Below are positions 50,942 through 58,170 of a stretch of DNA of 64,000 nt, one piece after another. The translations under genes and the position numbers were made by a program. Positions within the stretch are counted from its first letter, which is position 1. Each line of letters opens with the position of its first letter. The stretch covers positions 310,001 through 374,000 of the forward strand of contig CBDDCC010000024.1 in assembly GCA_965225935.1 (NCBI GenBank). Reading direction: 5' to 3'. Origin of the DNA: CALJXB01 sp965225935. GTDB lineage: Bacteria; Pseudomonadota; Alphaproteobacteria; Kiloniellales; JAKSDN01. The notes beneath the pieces were generated by a model. It did not search any database and was not told the origin of the DNA. It saw only the letters and a list, made by a program, of their open reading frames with translations.

Positions 50942-50958
50942 TTCGATGAATCATCGAA
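50942..50958. promoter_or_regulatory. Perfect 17-bp palindrome in the hpd/lrp divergent promoter region
   Basis: TTCGATGA-A-TCATCGAA, located 118 bases upstream of the hpd start and 45 bases upstream of the regulator's start. AsnC/Lrp proteins bind such dyads of about 15-17 bases; the position suits control of both genes by the product of 51004-51483. Confidence 0.7.
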
Positions 50959-51003
50959 AATGCACAAAGATCATGCGCAGAAGTCACGCTACTAGGAACG
51001 AAC

Positions 51004-51483
51004 ATGCAGACTGTAAAGCTCGATGCGACGGACGTGCGTCTGCTCGAGAGCCTGCAGGGCGCGGCGCGGCTCTCCAATGTGGAGCTGTCGGAGCAGGTCC
51101 ACCTCTCGGCCTCCCAGTGCTACCGCCGCCTGCGCCGCCTGGAGGAGGCCGGAGTGGTGCGCGGCTACGCGACCCTGCTGGACCGGGAGCGCCTGGGCTT
51201 CGGCGTGATGGCCTTCGTCAGCGTCAGCCTTGAGAAGCAGAGCGAGCACCCGGCCCAGGCCTTCAACCAGGCGGTCCAGGACTATCCGGAGATCCTGGAG
51301 TGCCACGCGGTGAGCGGCGAGGCGGACTACCTGCTGAGAGTGGTGGCGGCGGACTTGAAGGCCTTTTCGGATTTCCTCATGCACCGGCTGCTGCGCCTGC
51401 CCATGGTGGCCAACGTGCGCTCCTCGATCCTGCTGGACGAGGTCAAGTCCACCACGGCGCTGCCGCTGCGACAGCTCCTCTAG
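51004..51483 (+). CDS. Lrp/AsnC-family transcriptional regulator
   Basis: A 159-residue regulator with the AsnC winged helix (LDATDVRLLESLQGAARLSNVELSEQVHLSASQCYRRLRRLEEAGVVRGY) and RAM ligand domain (VMAFVSVSLEKQ, ECHAVSGEADYLLRVVAADLKAF), ending in the family-typical TTALPL plus a few residues. Divergent from hpd-phhA with a palindrome between, so it probably activates phenylalanine/tyrosine catabolism when an aromatic amino acid binds. Its TAG stop is formed by the terminal CTAG of an inserted MITE-like element, so the last residues (RQLL) may have been altered by the insertion. AGGAACG before the ATG. Confidence 0.9.
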   Translation: MQTVKLDATDVRLLESLQGAARLSNVELSEQVHLSASQCYRRLRRLEEAGVVRGYATLLDRERLGFGVMAFVSVSLEKQSEHPAQAFNQAVQDYPEILECHAVSGEADYLLRVVAADLKAFSDFLMHRLLRLPMVANVRSSILLDEVKSTTALPLRQLL

Positions 51484-51752
51484 AGCGGGATTGGATGAGA
51501 TTGAACCACGCTGACGGAGCGATTTTGGCCGGACGTTAGGAGCGACGACGAAGGACATGCCGAAGCATATTCGAGGAGGAGCGACGCGGCGTCCGGCCAA
51601 AAGCGCCCGTCCCGTACGGGTTGGCCTGGGTTGGCCCGCCGCGTCGTTGCGGGCCTCGCCCGATGCCCCGCATCGCGCTTCGGACCGCGCCTAGCGGACG
51701 GAGCCAACCCAGGCCAACAGCGTTGATCCAATCTCATCCCATCCCGCTCTAG
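51480..51752. mobile_element. MITE-like element family 1, copy 1
   Basis: A 273-base non-coding element, nearly identical to 60303-60575 in the opposite orientation (I count about six differences). Both ends carry CTAG followed by inverted termini AGCGGGATGGGATGAGATTG. The interior is strongly self-complementary (GTTGGCCTGGGTTGGC against GCCAACCCAGGCCAAC), so the transcript would fold into a long hairpin. No transposase is encoded; the apparent open frames are read-through of the repeat. It provides the stop codon of the Lrp-type gene. CTAG flanks resemble IS5-type target duplications, but this is inference. Confidence 0.85.
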
Positions 51753-51785
51753 GCAACCGCCACGGCCGTTCGTGCCGGAGAGAGC

Positions 51786-53117
51786 CTAGAGCTTGACGCC
51801 CTGGGCGCCGCGCAGGTCCGCGCCCTCCAGGTCGGCCTCCCGCAGGTCCGAGTTCCGGCAGTCGGCGTCGCACAGCTTGGCGTTCCGCAGGCAGGCGCCG
51901 CGCAGGTCGGCGCCGCGCAGGATGGCGTAGGAGAAGTCGGCGCCCGTCAGGTCCGCCTCGCGGAAATCGGCGCGTTCCAGGTTGGCGTCGACGAAACGGA
52001 CGAAGACCTTGTGGTTGGCCGTGCCGACCACGTTGAAGGGGCCGAGCCGGGCATGGGCGAAGCTGGCCTCGCTCATGTTGGCGCGTGAGAGGTTCGCGCC
52101 GCGCAGGTCGGCGTCGGTCCAGTCGGACTCAACCAAGAGGGCGCCGGTGAAATCGGTCATGGTGAAGACGCCGCCCGCGAGGTGGCCGTGGGACAGGTTG
52201 GTCAGGGACATGCTGGCGGCCGAGAGGTTGAAGCCGGCGAAGTCGACCTGCTGCAGATCGACGCCAGCGAGCTCCGCCTGCTTGCCCTCCCGTCCGAGGG
52301 AGTCGATCCACAGCAGATGACCTCGCACGATGTCCTGAATCGACTCCTCGAGCATGTCGAGGCTCTTGGGCATCTTGGTGCCGCGCACCTTGGCGTAGCT
52401 GAAGTCGGCGTCGTTGAGCTGGGCGGCGGTCAGGTCGGCGCCCTCCAGGTTGGTCCCGTCCAGGAGCGCGCCGCCCAGGTTCACCCCGTGCATGACGCAG
52501 CCCGAGAGGTTGGTGTTGGAAAGATCGGCTCCCGCCAGTACGGCGCCGCTCAGGTCGGAGTTCGAGAGGTCGGCGCCGGCGAGGCGCGCGTTCTTGAACA
52601 CGGCGCCGCTCAGGTCGGTGCTTGCGCCGAGGGCCCGGCCCAGTTTGGCGCCGGTCAGGTCCGCGCCGGACATGTTCACCTGCTCGATGACCGTCTCGCC
52701 GTAGTTGTTGGCCGGCGCTAGGTTGCCCTCGGAATCCGAGCGCATGACGACGCCGTTGCGGATGTCGGCGCATTCCAGGTTGGCGCCTTCCAGGTTGGCG
52801 CGCCGCAGCACGATCCCGCGCAGATCCGCGTTCGAGAGGTTGCTGCCGTGGAGGTCGGCGCTTTCCAGGTTGGCGCCGAAGAGGTTGGCGCCGGACAGGA
52901 TCGCGTTCCGGAAGCGGGCTCCGTTCAACCGAGTGCCGACCAGTTGCCCCTGGCTGAGGTCGCGTCCGGCGAAGTCGAGGCTGCGGGCGTCGACGAAGTT
53001 GAGCAGCAGACGCCGCCCGCCCGGAACCCCGCGCAGGTACATGAGGTGCAGGTCCATGACCTCGCGCAGCCTGGCCTGGGTGATCCGTTCGTCTTGCACA
53101 TGCTGGAGCGATCGCAC
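51786..53117 (-). CDS. Pentapeptide-repeat protein
   Basis: A 443-residue protein made mostly of A(D/N)LxG pentapeptide repeats that form a right-handed quadrilateral beta-helix. Residues 1-55 are a non-repeat cap; two repeat blocks (about 55-250 and 285-440) are separated by a helical segment around 255-285 (KSLDMLEESIQDIVRGHLLWIDSLGREGKQAEL). Such an interrupted arrangement recurs in alphaproteobacterial members. Function unknown; some relatives mimic DNA and protect gyrase, others are scaffolds, but nothing here identifies one. GTG start at 53117; an in-frame stop lies 20 codons further upstream and no better start is found. No signal peptide. Confidence 0.85.
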   Translation of the reverse strand: MRSLQHVQDERITQARLREVMDLHLMYLRGVPGGRRLLLNFVDARSLDFAGRDLSQGQLVGTRLNGARFRNAILSGANLFGANLESADLHGSNLSNADLRGIVLRRANLEGANLECADIRNGVVMRSDSEGNLAPANNYGETVIEQVNMSGADLTGAKLGRALGASTDLSGAVFKNARLAGADLSNSDLSGAVLAGADLSNTNLSGCVMHGVNLGGALLDGTNLEGADLTAAQLNDADFSYAKVRGTKMPKSLDMLEESIQDIVRGHLLWIDSLGREGKQAELAGVDLQQVDFAGFNLSAASMSLTNLSHGHLAGGVFTMTDFTGALLVESDWTDADLRGANLSRANMSEASFAHARLGPFNVVGTANHKVFVRFVDANLERADFREADLTGADFSYAILRGADLRGACLRNAKLCDADCRNSDLREADLEGADLRGAQGVKL

Positions 53118-53314
53118 GAGGGCCGTCTCGCCTTTTGATTTTGCGCGGGCCCTCGCGGCCGCAACGGTTGGCCCTCAGGCATAACGCGAAAATGTTCATT
53201 TTCCTTAAAGCGCCGGGGTCCGGCCGGCGCATCCGTCCTCCTTGGACCCCGCAAGGCGATGGCGCCCGGAGTTCCGCCCGAAGCCTGGGAAATTCACTCT
53301 TTTGTTACGGCTTT

Positions 53315-53330
53315 GCGGCAAACTTGCCGC
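53315..53330. promoter_or_regulatory. Perfect dyad in the divergent spacer before the small gene
   Basis: GCGGCAA-AC-TTGCCGC, 52 bases upstream of the small protein gene at 53382. The 53118-53381 spacer should hold both divergent promoters; an AT-richer patch with TTGTTA at 53303 is nearby. Candidate operator with no assigned protein. Confidence 0.4.
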
Positions 53331-53381
53331 ACATTCGGTCCACCAGTCATGGGGACCGTCACGCCAAGGAGGGCGAAGGCC

Positions 53382-53555
53382 ATGGAGGCCGAAGTCGGAC
53401 AGGAAGTCCAAGACCCGCACAGCGACCAGCAGCAATTGGCCGAAGAACTCGTCGCCTGCCTCGGGCGCGACGGGGCCATCCACGTCTGCAAGGTGAACGG
53501 CTGGGCGGGCGTCCTGGAGCTGATCCAGAACCAGCACCCCTGCGCCGCCGAGTAG
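53382..53555 (+). CDS. Small acidic protein of unknown function
   Basis: A 57-residue protein (MEAEVGQEVQDPHSDQQQLAEELVACLGR followed by a hydrophobic helix GWAGVLELIQNQHPCAAE). No family recognised. AAGGAGGG nine bases before the ATG at 53382 supports expression; an ATG at 53349 would add 11 residues but has no ribosome site. One predicted amphipathic helix and two cysteines. The gene stands alone between the pentapeptide-repeat gene and a membrane protein gene. Confidence 0.5.
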   Translation: MEAEVGQEVQDPHSDQQQLAEELVACLGRDGAIHVCKVNGWAGVLELIQNQHPCAAE

Positions 53556-53631
53556 GCCGGGCAGGGCGCGCCGGGACGGGTGCGATCCGCAACGTGCGTG
53601 TGTCGGGGTCAGCGTGGAACGCGCTGGAGTC

Positions 53632-54030
53632 TCACGGCATTTTGGATAGTGGCACGCCGGTCGATTGCATCGCGCAGTGCGCGAGGATGCTGGCGGCAAG
53701 AGCCATACCCAGGAAGACCAAAATCAATGCTGTGACCGAACGGTTCCGCGTGAGAAATACGCTCGCGGTACAGATAAAAACCAAGTGTGCCAACACTATG
53801 GTACGGGCCAACAAGGGTCCCAAACCAAGGACCCAGAGAGTATAGGGGAAGAAGAGACCCATCCCAAAAAACCAGACAAAATAGGCAATCACCGGTTCCG
53901 GCCCTAGGACGTCCAGACCGATGGGGGCCAGCAATACGATGTACCATGGAAGCAGACCGATGGCGGCCACTAGCAAGAATCGGGCGACCAGTTTCCGAAA
54001 TTGAGACCGATGCCCTTCCGGCAAGCCCAT
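53632..54030 (-). CDS. Small multi-pass membrane protein, unknown function
   Basis: A 132-residue protein with four hydrophobic segments (about 18-40, 45-65, 70-88, 95-118) and a short basic N-terminus. GC is lower than in neighbours (codons rich in A/T), suggesting recent acquisition or relaxed constraint. No family recognised. It starts 20 bases after the queuosine-transporter-like gene in the same direction and may be cotranscribed. The ribosome site (GGAG) is one base from the ATG, too close to be convincing. Confidence 0.5.
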   Translation of the reverse strand: MGLPEGHRSQFRKLVARFLLVAAIGLLPWYIVLLAPIGLDVLGPEPVIAYFVWFFGMGLFFPYTLWVLGLGPLLARTIVLAHLVFICTASVFLTRNRSVTALILVFLGMALAASILAHCAMQSTGVPLSKMP

Positions 54031-54049
54031 GCTCCTAGATCATGGCCCT

Positions 54050-54595
54050 CTAGGCGCCCACCCTCTTGAACGCGCCGATCCACGGCATGAGGACGCGGAA
54101 GGGGATCAGCAGGCCGAGCGCCATGGCGAGCTTCACGCCGTAGTCCCCGATCCCCCAGGTGATCCACGGCAGCCCGGTCCCTGCGAAGGCGAGCGAGAAG
54201 AAGAGCGCCGTGTCGAGGGCCGAGGCGAGGGTCGAGGAGACGAAGGGCGCCCGCCACCAGGCTGCGCGGCGCAGCCGGTCGAAGATCTGCACGTCGAGCA
54301 GTTGGGCGATCAGGAAGGCGCTGCCCGAGGCAAAGGCGATGCGCCAGCCGGCGAAGTAGAAGGACAGCAGCACCCCCAGCGCGAAGCCCACGTAGACCAC
54401 CCGGCGCGCCACGACGGGCCCGAGCGCCCGGTTCGTCAGGTCGGTCACCAGGAAGGCGATCGGATAGGTGAAGGCGCCCCAGGTCAGCCAGTCGTTGATC
54501 GGGATCTGGACGGTGATGTTGGAGGCGACCACCACCACGATCATGGCCGCAACGCCGATCCAGAAACCCCGCTGTTCCATGGTCTCACGCCACAC
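54050..54595 (-). CDS. yhhQ: Queuosine precursor transporter (YhhQ/QPTR family)
   Basis: About 181 residues with five to six membrane segments. Family landmarks: NITVQIPINDWLTWGAFTYPIAFLVTDLTNRALGPVVARRVVY, SGSAFLIAQLLDVQIFDRLR and STLASALDTALFFSLAFAGTGLPW. YhhQ-type proteins take up preQ0/preQ1 or queuine for the tRNA wobble modification. The start is not certain: GTG at 54595 follows GGGAGG by 11 bases, ATG at 54580 lies slightly downstream, and an ATG at 54628 is possible. No queuosine synthesis genes are visible nearby, consistent with salvage. Confidence 0.88.
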   Translation of the reverse strand: MWRETMEQRGFWIGVAAMIVVVVASNITVQIPINDWLTWGAFTYPIAFLVTDLTNRALGPVVARRVVYVGFALGVLLSFYFAGWRIAFASGSAFLIAQLLDVQIFDRLRRAAWWRAPFVSSTLASALDTALFFSLAFAGTGLPWITWGIGDYGVKLAMALGLLIPFRVLMPWIGAFKRVGA

Positions 54596-54636
54596 GACGA
54601 CTCGTTCCTCCCGCTTCCGGCGGCCCATTGGGACCG

Positions 54637-55359
54637 TCAGGACGCCACGACCTCGACCGGGCTACTGACCTTGAGGCCGAGCACCCGGTCGGCGCGGCCC
54701 CGATTGACCGCGATCTCGGCCAGCCCGTTGGCGTTCTCGTACCAGAAGGCCTCGCCCGGCGCCACAGCGGAGAAGGTGCGCGCCGCGGCGATCTCCCGAC
54801 CACCCGCGCGCAGCCGGCCCGCCGGCGCGAGCCCGGCCGCCCGCAGTCCGGTCATGGCGTTGCCGAAGCCGTCCACATAGACGATCTGCGGCAGGTCGTC
54901 GGGCCAGTCCTCCTTCGGAAGCGGCCTCTCATGGCCCGGCACCGCCTCGCCGCGGGCGAGGCGCGCGGCCACAGGAGCGAAGAGGTCGCGGCCGTGGAAC
55001 GAGGCCGAAAGGCGCTCGGGCCGCCAGGTGATCTCCCAGGCCCGGGCGGCCTCGGCCCGCCGGGTCACCAAGACGAAGAGCCCGTTGTTGGGGCCCACGA
55101 AGCGCCGGCCGTCGGCCTCCACCACGATTGGAGCGCGAGGGCCGCCCACGCCGGGGTCGACGACGCAGAGGAAAACGCTGTCCTCGGGGAACGCGGGCGC
55201 GTAGGCGGCCAGCAGATAGGCCGAGGCCTTGGGGTCGAAGGCCGGCGCGTCGGCGAAAAGGTCGACCACGGGCACACCCGGTGCCTCCCGGTGGAGCACG
55301 GCCCGCATCTGGCCAAGATAGGGCCCCGCGAGCCCGAAATCGGTGAAGAGCACGATCAT
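54637..55359 (-). CDS. SAM hydroxide adenosyltransferase (DUF62) family protein
   Basis: A 240-residue enzyme of the fluorinase/SAM hydroxide adenosyltransferase superfamily, which splits S-adenosylmethionine to adenosine and methionine with water or hydroxide. Landmarks: MIVLFTDFGLAGPYLGQMRAVL, AYLLAAYAPAFPEDSVFLCVVDPGVGGPR, FVGPNNGLF, and a C-terminal barrel with IVYVDGFGNAMTG. Physiological role in bacteria is not settled. ATG at 55359 gives family length; the longer frame lacks a start signal. It lies upstream of the queuosine transporter-like gene in the same direction, nine bases apart. Confidence 0.85.
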   Translation of the reverse strand: MIVLFTDFGLAGPYLGQMRAVLHREAPGVPVVDLFADAPAFDPKASAYLLAAYAPAFPEDSVFLCVVDPGVGGPRAPIVVEADGRRFVGPNNGLFVLVTRRAEAARAWEITWRPERLSASFHGRDLFAPVAARLARGEAVPGHERPLPKEDWPDDLPQIVYVDGFGNAMTGLRAAGLAPAGRLRAGGREIAAARTFSAVAPGEAFWYENANGLAEIAVNRGRADRVLGLKVSSPVEVVAS

Positions 55360-55594
55360 GGGCCCACTATGAAGAGGCCCGGCACGGCCCGGCAAGGGGC
55401 CGGGATAGGGGCGCCCCGACGCCGCCGAGACGCGCTTGCCGTGCACCACCCAAGAAAAGTTGTGGACAAGTGGGTGCTAGTTGCCCCACGACCCTCGACC
55501 CTCGCTGCCCTACTCGATAATGTGCCTCTCGATAGGGGAAACACGATATCTAGCCTATTCCGCACCATCTAGTAGAGCAGCAAACAGGAAGCAC

Positions 55595-56002
55595 ATGACC
55601 TGGACAGACGAGCGCATATCCGACCTGATCCGCCTGTGGGACGGGGGCCACAGCGCGTCCCACATCGGCAAGGTCCTCGGCGTCTCCAAGAACGCCGTGA
55701 TCGGCAAGGCGCACCGCCTGAAACTGCCGGCCCGGCCCTCGCCCATCCGCCGCTCGCCGGGGCCCCGGCTGCCCAAGCCGGTGCCCATGGCGAAACGAAC
55801 GCCCAAGCCGCCGCCGCGGCCCACGTTCCGGGCCACCCGGCCGCGCCATGGGGCGCCCGCCTGCCTCTGGCCCTTCGGCGACCCGGGGGACGAGGACTTC
55901 CACTTCTGCGGCGAGGCGACCGTGCCCGGCAAGCCCTACTGTGCCGAGCACTGCGCCCGGGCCTACGTGGTCCGCAATCGCGGCGACTCCCAGGCCGCCT
56001 GA
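55595..56002 (+). CDS. gcrA: GcrA-family cell cycle regulator
   Basis: A 135-residue GcrA protein: N-terminal DNA-binding region MTWTDERISDLIRLWDGGHS, then GVSKNAVIGKAHRLKLP; a proline/arginine-rich linker; and a C-terminal sigma-70-binding part with CLWPFGDPGDEDFHFCG and PYCAEHC. In Caulobacter GcrA binds promoters carrying methylated GANTC sites together with RNA polymerase. I see no GANTC in its own promoter. AGGAA eight bases before the ATG. The strongest clade marker of the window (Alphaproteobacteria). Followed by the hairpin repeat copy B. Confidence 0.92.
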   Translation: MTWTDERISDLIRLWDGGHSASHIGKVLGVSKNAVIGKAHRLKLPARPSPIRRSPGPRLPKPVPMAKRTPKPPPRPTFRATRPRHGAPACLWPFGDPGDEDFHFCGEATVPGKPYCAEHCARAYVVRNRGDSQAA

Positions 56003-56034
56003 CAATCCCTTGCGCTGTACCGCATGAGGCGAGT

Positions 56035-56213
56035 CCAGCGAGCCCATCAAGGCCCTTTGCTGACTTTCATGGGCTCGCTGGCAAGCGCGAACGCGCGCCC
56101 GCAGCCTAAGCGAGGAGAGCCAAGCGGCCACAATCGGTCTGATGTCCGCGCCCGGCGCCATCAACGAGATTTTCGTGAGGGGACATGAGGCAAGCCCGGT
56201 CATGAGTTCGCCG
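56035..56213. repeat. Hairpin-bounded dispersed repeat, copy B
   Basis: Second copy of the repeat at 13126-13300. The left hairpin is perfect (CCAGCGAGCCCAT at 56035-56047 with ATGGGCTCGCTGG at 56069-56081, 21-base loop unlike copy A), then the core from 56071 matches copy A from 13161 almost base for base for about 80 positions, and a degraded right hairpin (56187-56211) closes it. It lies after gcrA, just before the convergent gamma-glutamyltransferase gene. Confidence 0.8.
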
Positions 56214-56223
56214 GGGCGAAACC

Positions 56224-57798
56224 TTAAACGCTCGCGGTGACGCCGCTGCGCCGGGGGTCGCCGGCGGCGGCGAAACGGCCGTCGGCGTCGCGGGTGACGG
56301 CGTGGACCCCGCCGAAGAAGAGGTTGTTCTCGGGCCAGTGCCGGAACTCCCGGCAGAGCTCGCCGAGGAGCGGGCGCAGGCCCGCTTCCGAGGCCTCGCC
56401 GAAGCCGCGCTCCATGTTGAGCAGGCCGTTCTCGAAGTGGAGCCGCGGCGCGGTCACGGCCTCGTCGACCGGCCGGGCGAAGTCGATCAGGTTGGAGAGC
56501 ACCTGGAGGATGGCGGTGCGGATGCGGTTCGAGCCGCCGGAGCCGAGCGCCGCGATGCCGCCGCCCTCGAGAAAGGCCAGCGTCGGCGCCATCATGGAGG
56601 CCATGCGCGTGCCCTCGTGCCAGGCGTGAAAGCCGGTCGCGTTCAGGTCCTCCTCGCCCAGCATGTTGTTCAGCATGATGCCGCTGCCAGGCAGCACGTA
56701 GCCGCAGCCCTCGCCGTTGGAGAGCGAGAGCGCCGCCGTGTTGCCGGCGGCGTCGATGACGCTGATGTGGGTTGTGCCCCGGGTGGCGGGCGGCGCACCC
56801 TCCACCTCTTTCCTGTAGGCCTCGATGAGCGCCGGATCGAAGAGGCGCGCGGCCGCGCTCTCGTCCTCGCGCTCGTCGAGGGCCTCGTGCAGCCGGCTCT
56901 CGACCCGCGCCCGGTTGGTGAGCGCCATGACCCGGGTGAGCAGCGCCAGGTGCTCGGGCGAGCCGAAGTCGAGGCGGCCGAGGCGCACCTGTTGCAGCAT
57001 TTCCAGCGCGAAGGCGATCAGGATGCCGCCGCAGGAGGGCGGCGGATTGGTCAGGATGCGCGCGCCGTGGTAGTCGCGCGCGAGCGGCGGGCGGCGCTCC
57101 ACCTTGTAGCGCGCCAAGTCGTCGGCCGTGATCTGCCCACCCAGGTCGGCGCAGGCGGCGACCAGCCGCTTGCCAAGCTCGCCGCGGTAGAAGAGCTCGT
57201 CGCCCTCGCTGGCGAGCGCCTCCAGGCTGTCGGCCAGCTCGGGCTGGCGCATGAGGTCGCCCGTCCGCAGCAGCTCGCCGTCGGGCCGCGTATAGGTCCC
57301 GCGGGAGTCCTCCCGGGCGACCAGGATGGGGCCGATGACCCGGAACACGAAGTGGTCCATGGGCCTGACCCGCCAGCCCTCGCGCGCCAGACGCACGGCG
57401 GGCTCGACCAGGCGGGCCATGGGCAGGCGCCCCAGGTCCCGGTGGATGGCGAAGAGGCCCTTGACCGCGCCCGGCGTGGCGACGGCGCCGAGGCCGATGT
57501 GGAACTCCTGCTTGGCCGTGCCGAAGTCGGCCAGGATGGGATAGAAGTCGATTTCACTGGCCGGCCGGCGCTTCAGCGGCGTCTCCACGAAGAAGTCGTA
57601 GGTGACGGGCTCGCCGTCCGCGGGGCTCGCCAGCAGGAAGCCGCCGCCGCCCAGGGAGTGGAAGACGGGCTCCGCCACGCTGGCCGCGCACATGGCCGCC
57701 AGGGCCGCGTCGAAGGCGCTGCCGCCCTCGTCCAGGATCTCGCAGGCGGCGGCCGCCGTCGCCTCATGGCCGCAGGCCACCGCGCCCTTAGCGCTCAT
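56224..57798 (-). CDS. Gamma-glutamyltransferase-family protein (paralogue 1)
   Basis: A 524-residue Ntn-hydrolase of the GGT family, self-cleaved before the catalytic Thr342 in the motif TTHISVIDAAGN. The substrate-binding GSGGSNRIR-like segment (LGSGGSNRIRTAILQVL) is at the C-terminal half. No clear signal peptide, so it may be cytosolic, unlike classical periplasmic GGT. Enzymes of this family split glutathione or act on gamma-glutamyl and related amides. ATG at 57798; a MITE-like element begins two bases upstream, so its promoter and ribosome site (TAGGA) lie within the element. Confidence 0.88.
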   Translation of the reverse strand: MSAKGAVACGHEATAAAACEILDEGGSAFDAALAAMCAASVAEPVFHSLGGGGFLLASPADGEPVTYDFFVETPLKRRPASEIDFYPILADFGTAKQEFHIGLGAVATPGAVKGLFAIHRDLGRLPMARLVEPAVRLAREGWRVRPMDHFVFRVIGPILVAREDSRGTYTRPDGELLRTGDLMRQPELADSLEALASEGDELFYRGELGKRLVAACADLGGQITADDLARYKVERRPPLARDYHGARILTNPPPSCGGILIAFALEMLQQVRLGRLDFGSPEHLALLTRVMALTNRARVESRLHEALDEREDESAAARLFDPALIEAYRKEVEGAPPATRGTTHISVIDAAGNTAALSLSNGEGCGYVLPGSGIMLNNMLGEEDLNATGFHAWHEGTRMASMMAPTLAFLEGGGIAALGSGGSNRIRTAILQVLSNLIDFARPVDEAVTAPRLHFENGLLNMERGFGEASEAGLRPLLGELCREFRHWPENNLFFGGVHAVTRDADGRFAAAGDPRRSGVTASV

Positions 57799-57800
57799 GT

Positions 57801-58070
57801 CCTATACCAAATCTTGATGATAATGACGCATAGGGATCGCTTTTGGTTCGTTTCGGGTAGGAAGCAGACCGCGGGCGATGTGGGGCATCGGCAAGGCCTG
57901 CTGACGCCCTCCGAAACGCTCCAAAAGCGACCGGAACGGCGGACTTTCAGACCTTTCGGACAGCGTCGCCCATGCCTTCCGATGCCCCACATCGCCGCGG
58001 CACGCGCTCCTTGCCGAAAGATCTGAAAGTCCGTCCCTATGGGTCATTATCATCAAGACTTGGTATTAGG
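57801..58070. mobile_element. MITE-like element family 2
   Basis: A 270-base non-coding element with inverted termini of 32 bases (57805-57836 and 58034-58065), differing at two positions, each starting TACCAA. Internal inverted repeats are also present: GATGTGGGGCATCGG with CCGATGCCCCACATC, and GGACTTTCAGA/TCTGAAAGTCC. No transposase. Left and right flanks contain TA near the ends, compatible with IS630/Tc1-type target duplication, though that is uncertain. Unrelated to family 1. Confidence 0.8.
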
Positions 58071-58170
58071 TCCCGTTCCCTGCTCGCGGATTGCCGCCAC
58101 CGGGGCGGAGGCGACTCTTGCCACGCCGGGGGTCGGCGGACAAGAGGGGCGGGCGGCGCGCGCCTGGGCC

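Noticed and set aside
51480..51737. Open frames inside the MITE-like elements (51480-51737 and 60300-60575)
   Set aside because: They arise because both copies of the same palindromic element read openly; no start context and identical text in both places.
57802..58056. 84-residue open frame inside the family-2 MITE-like element
   Set aside because: Lies wholly in the inverted-repeat element with no ribosome site; a translated repeat.
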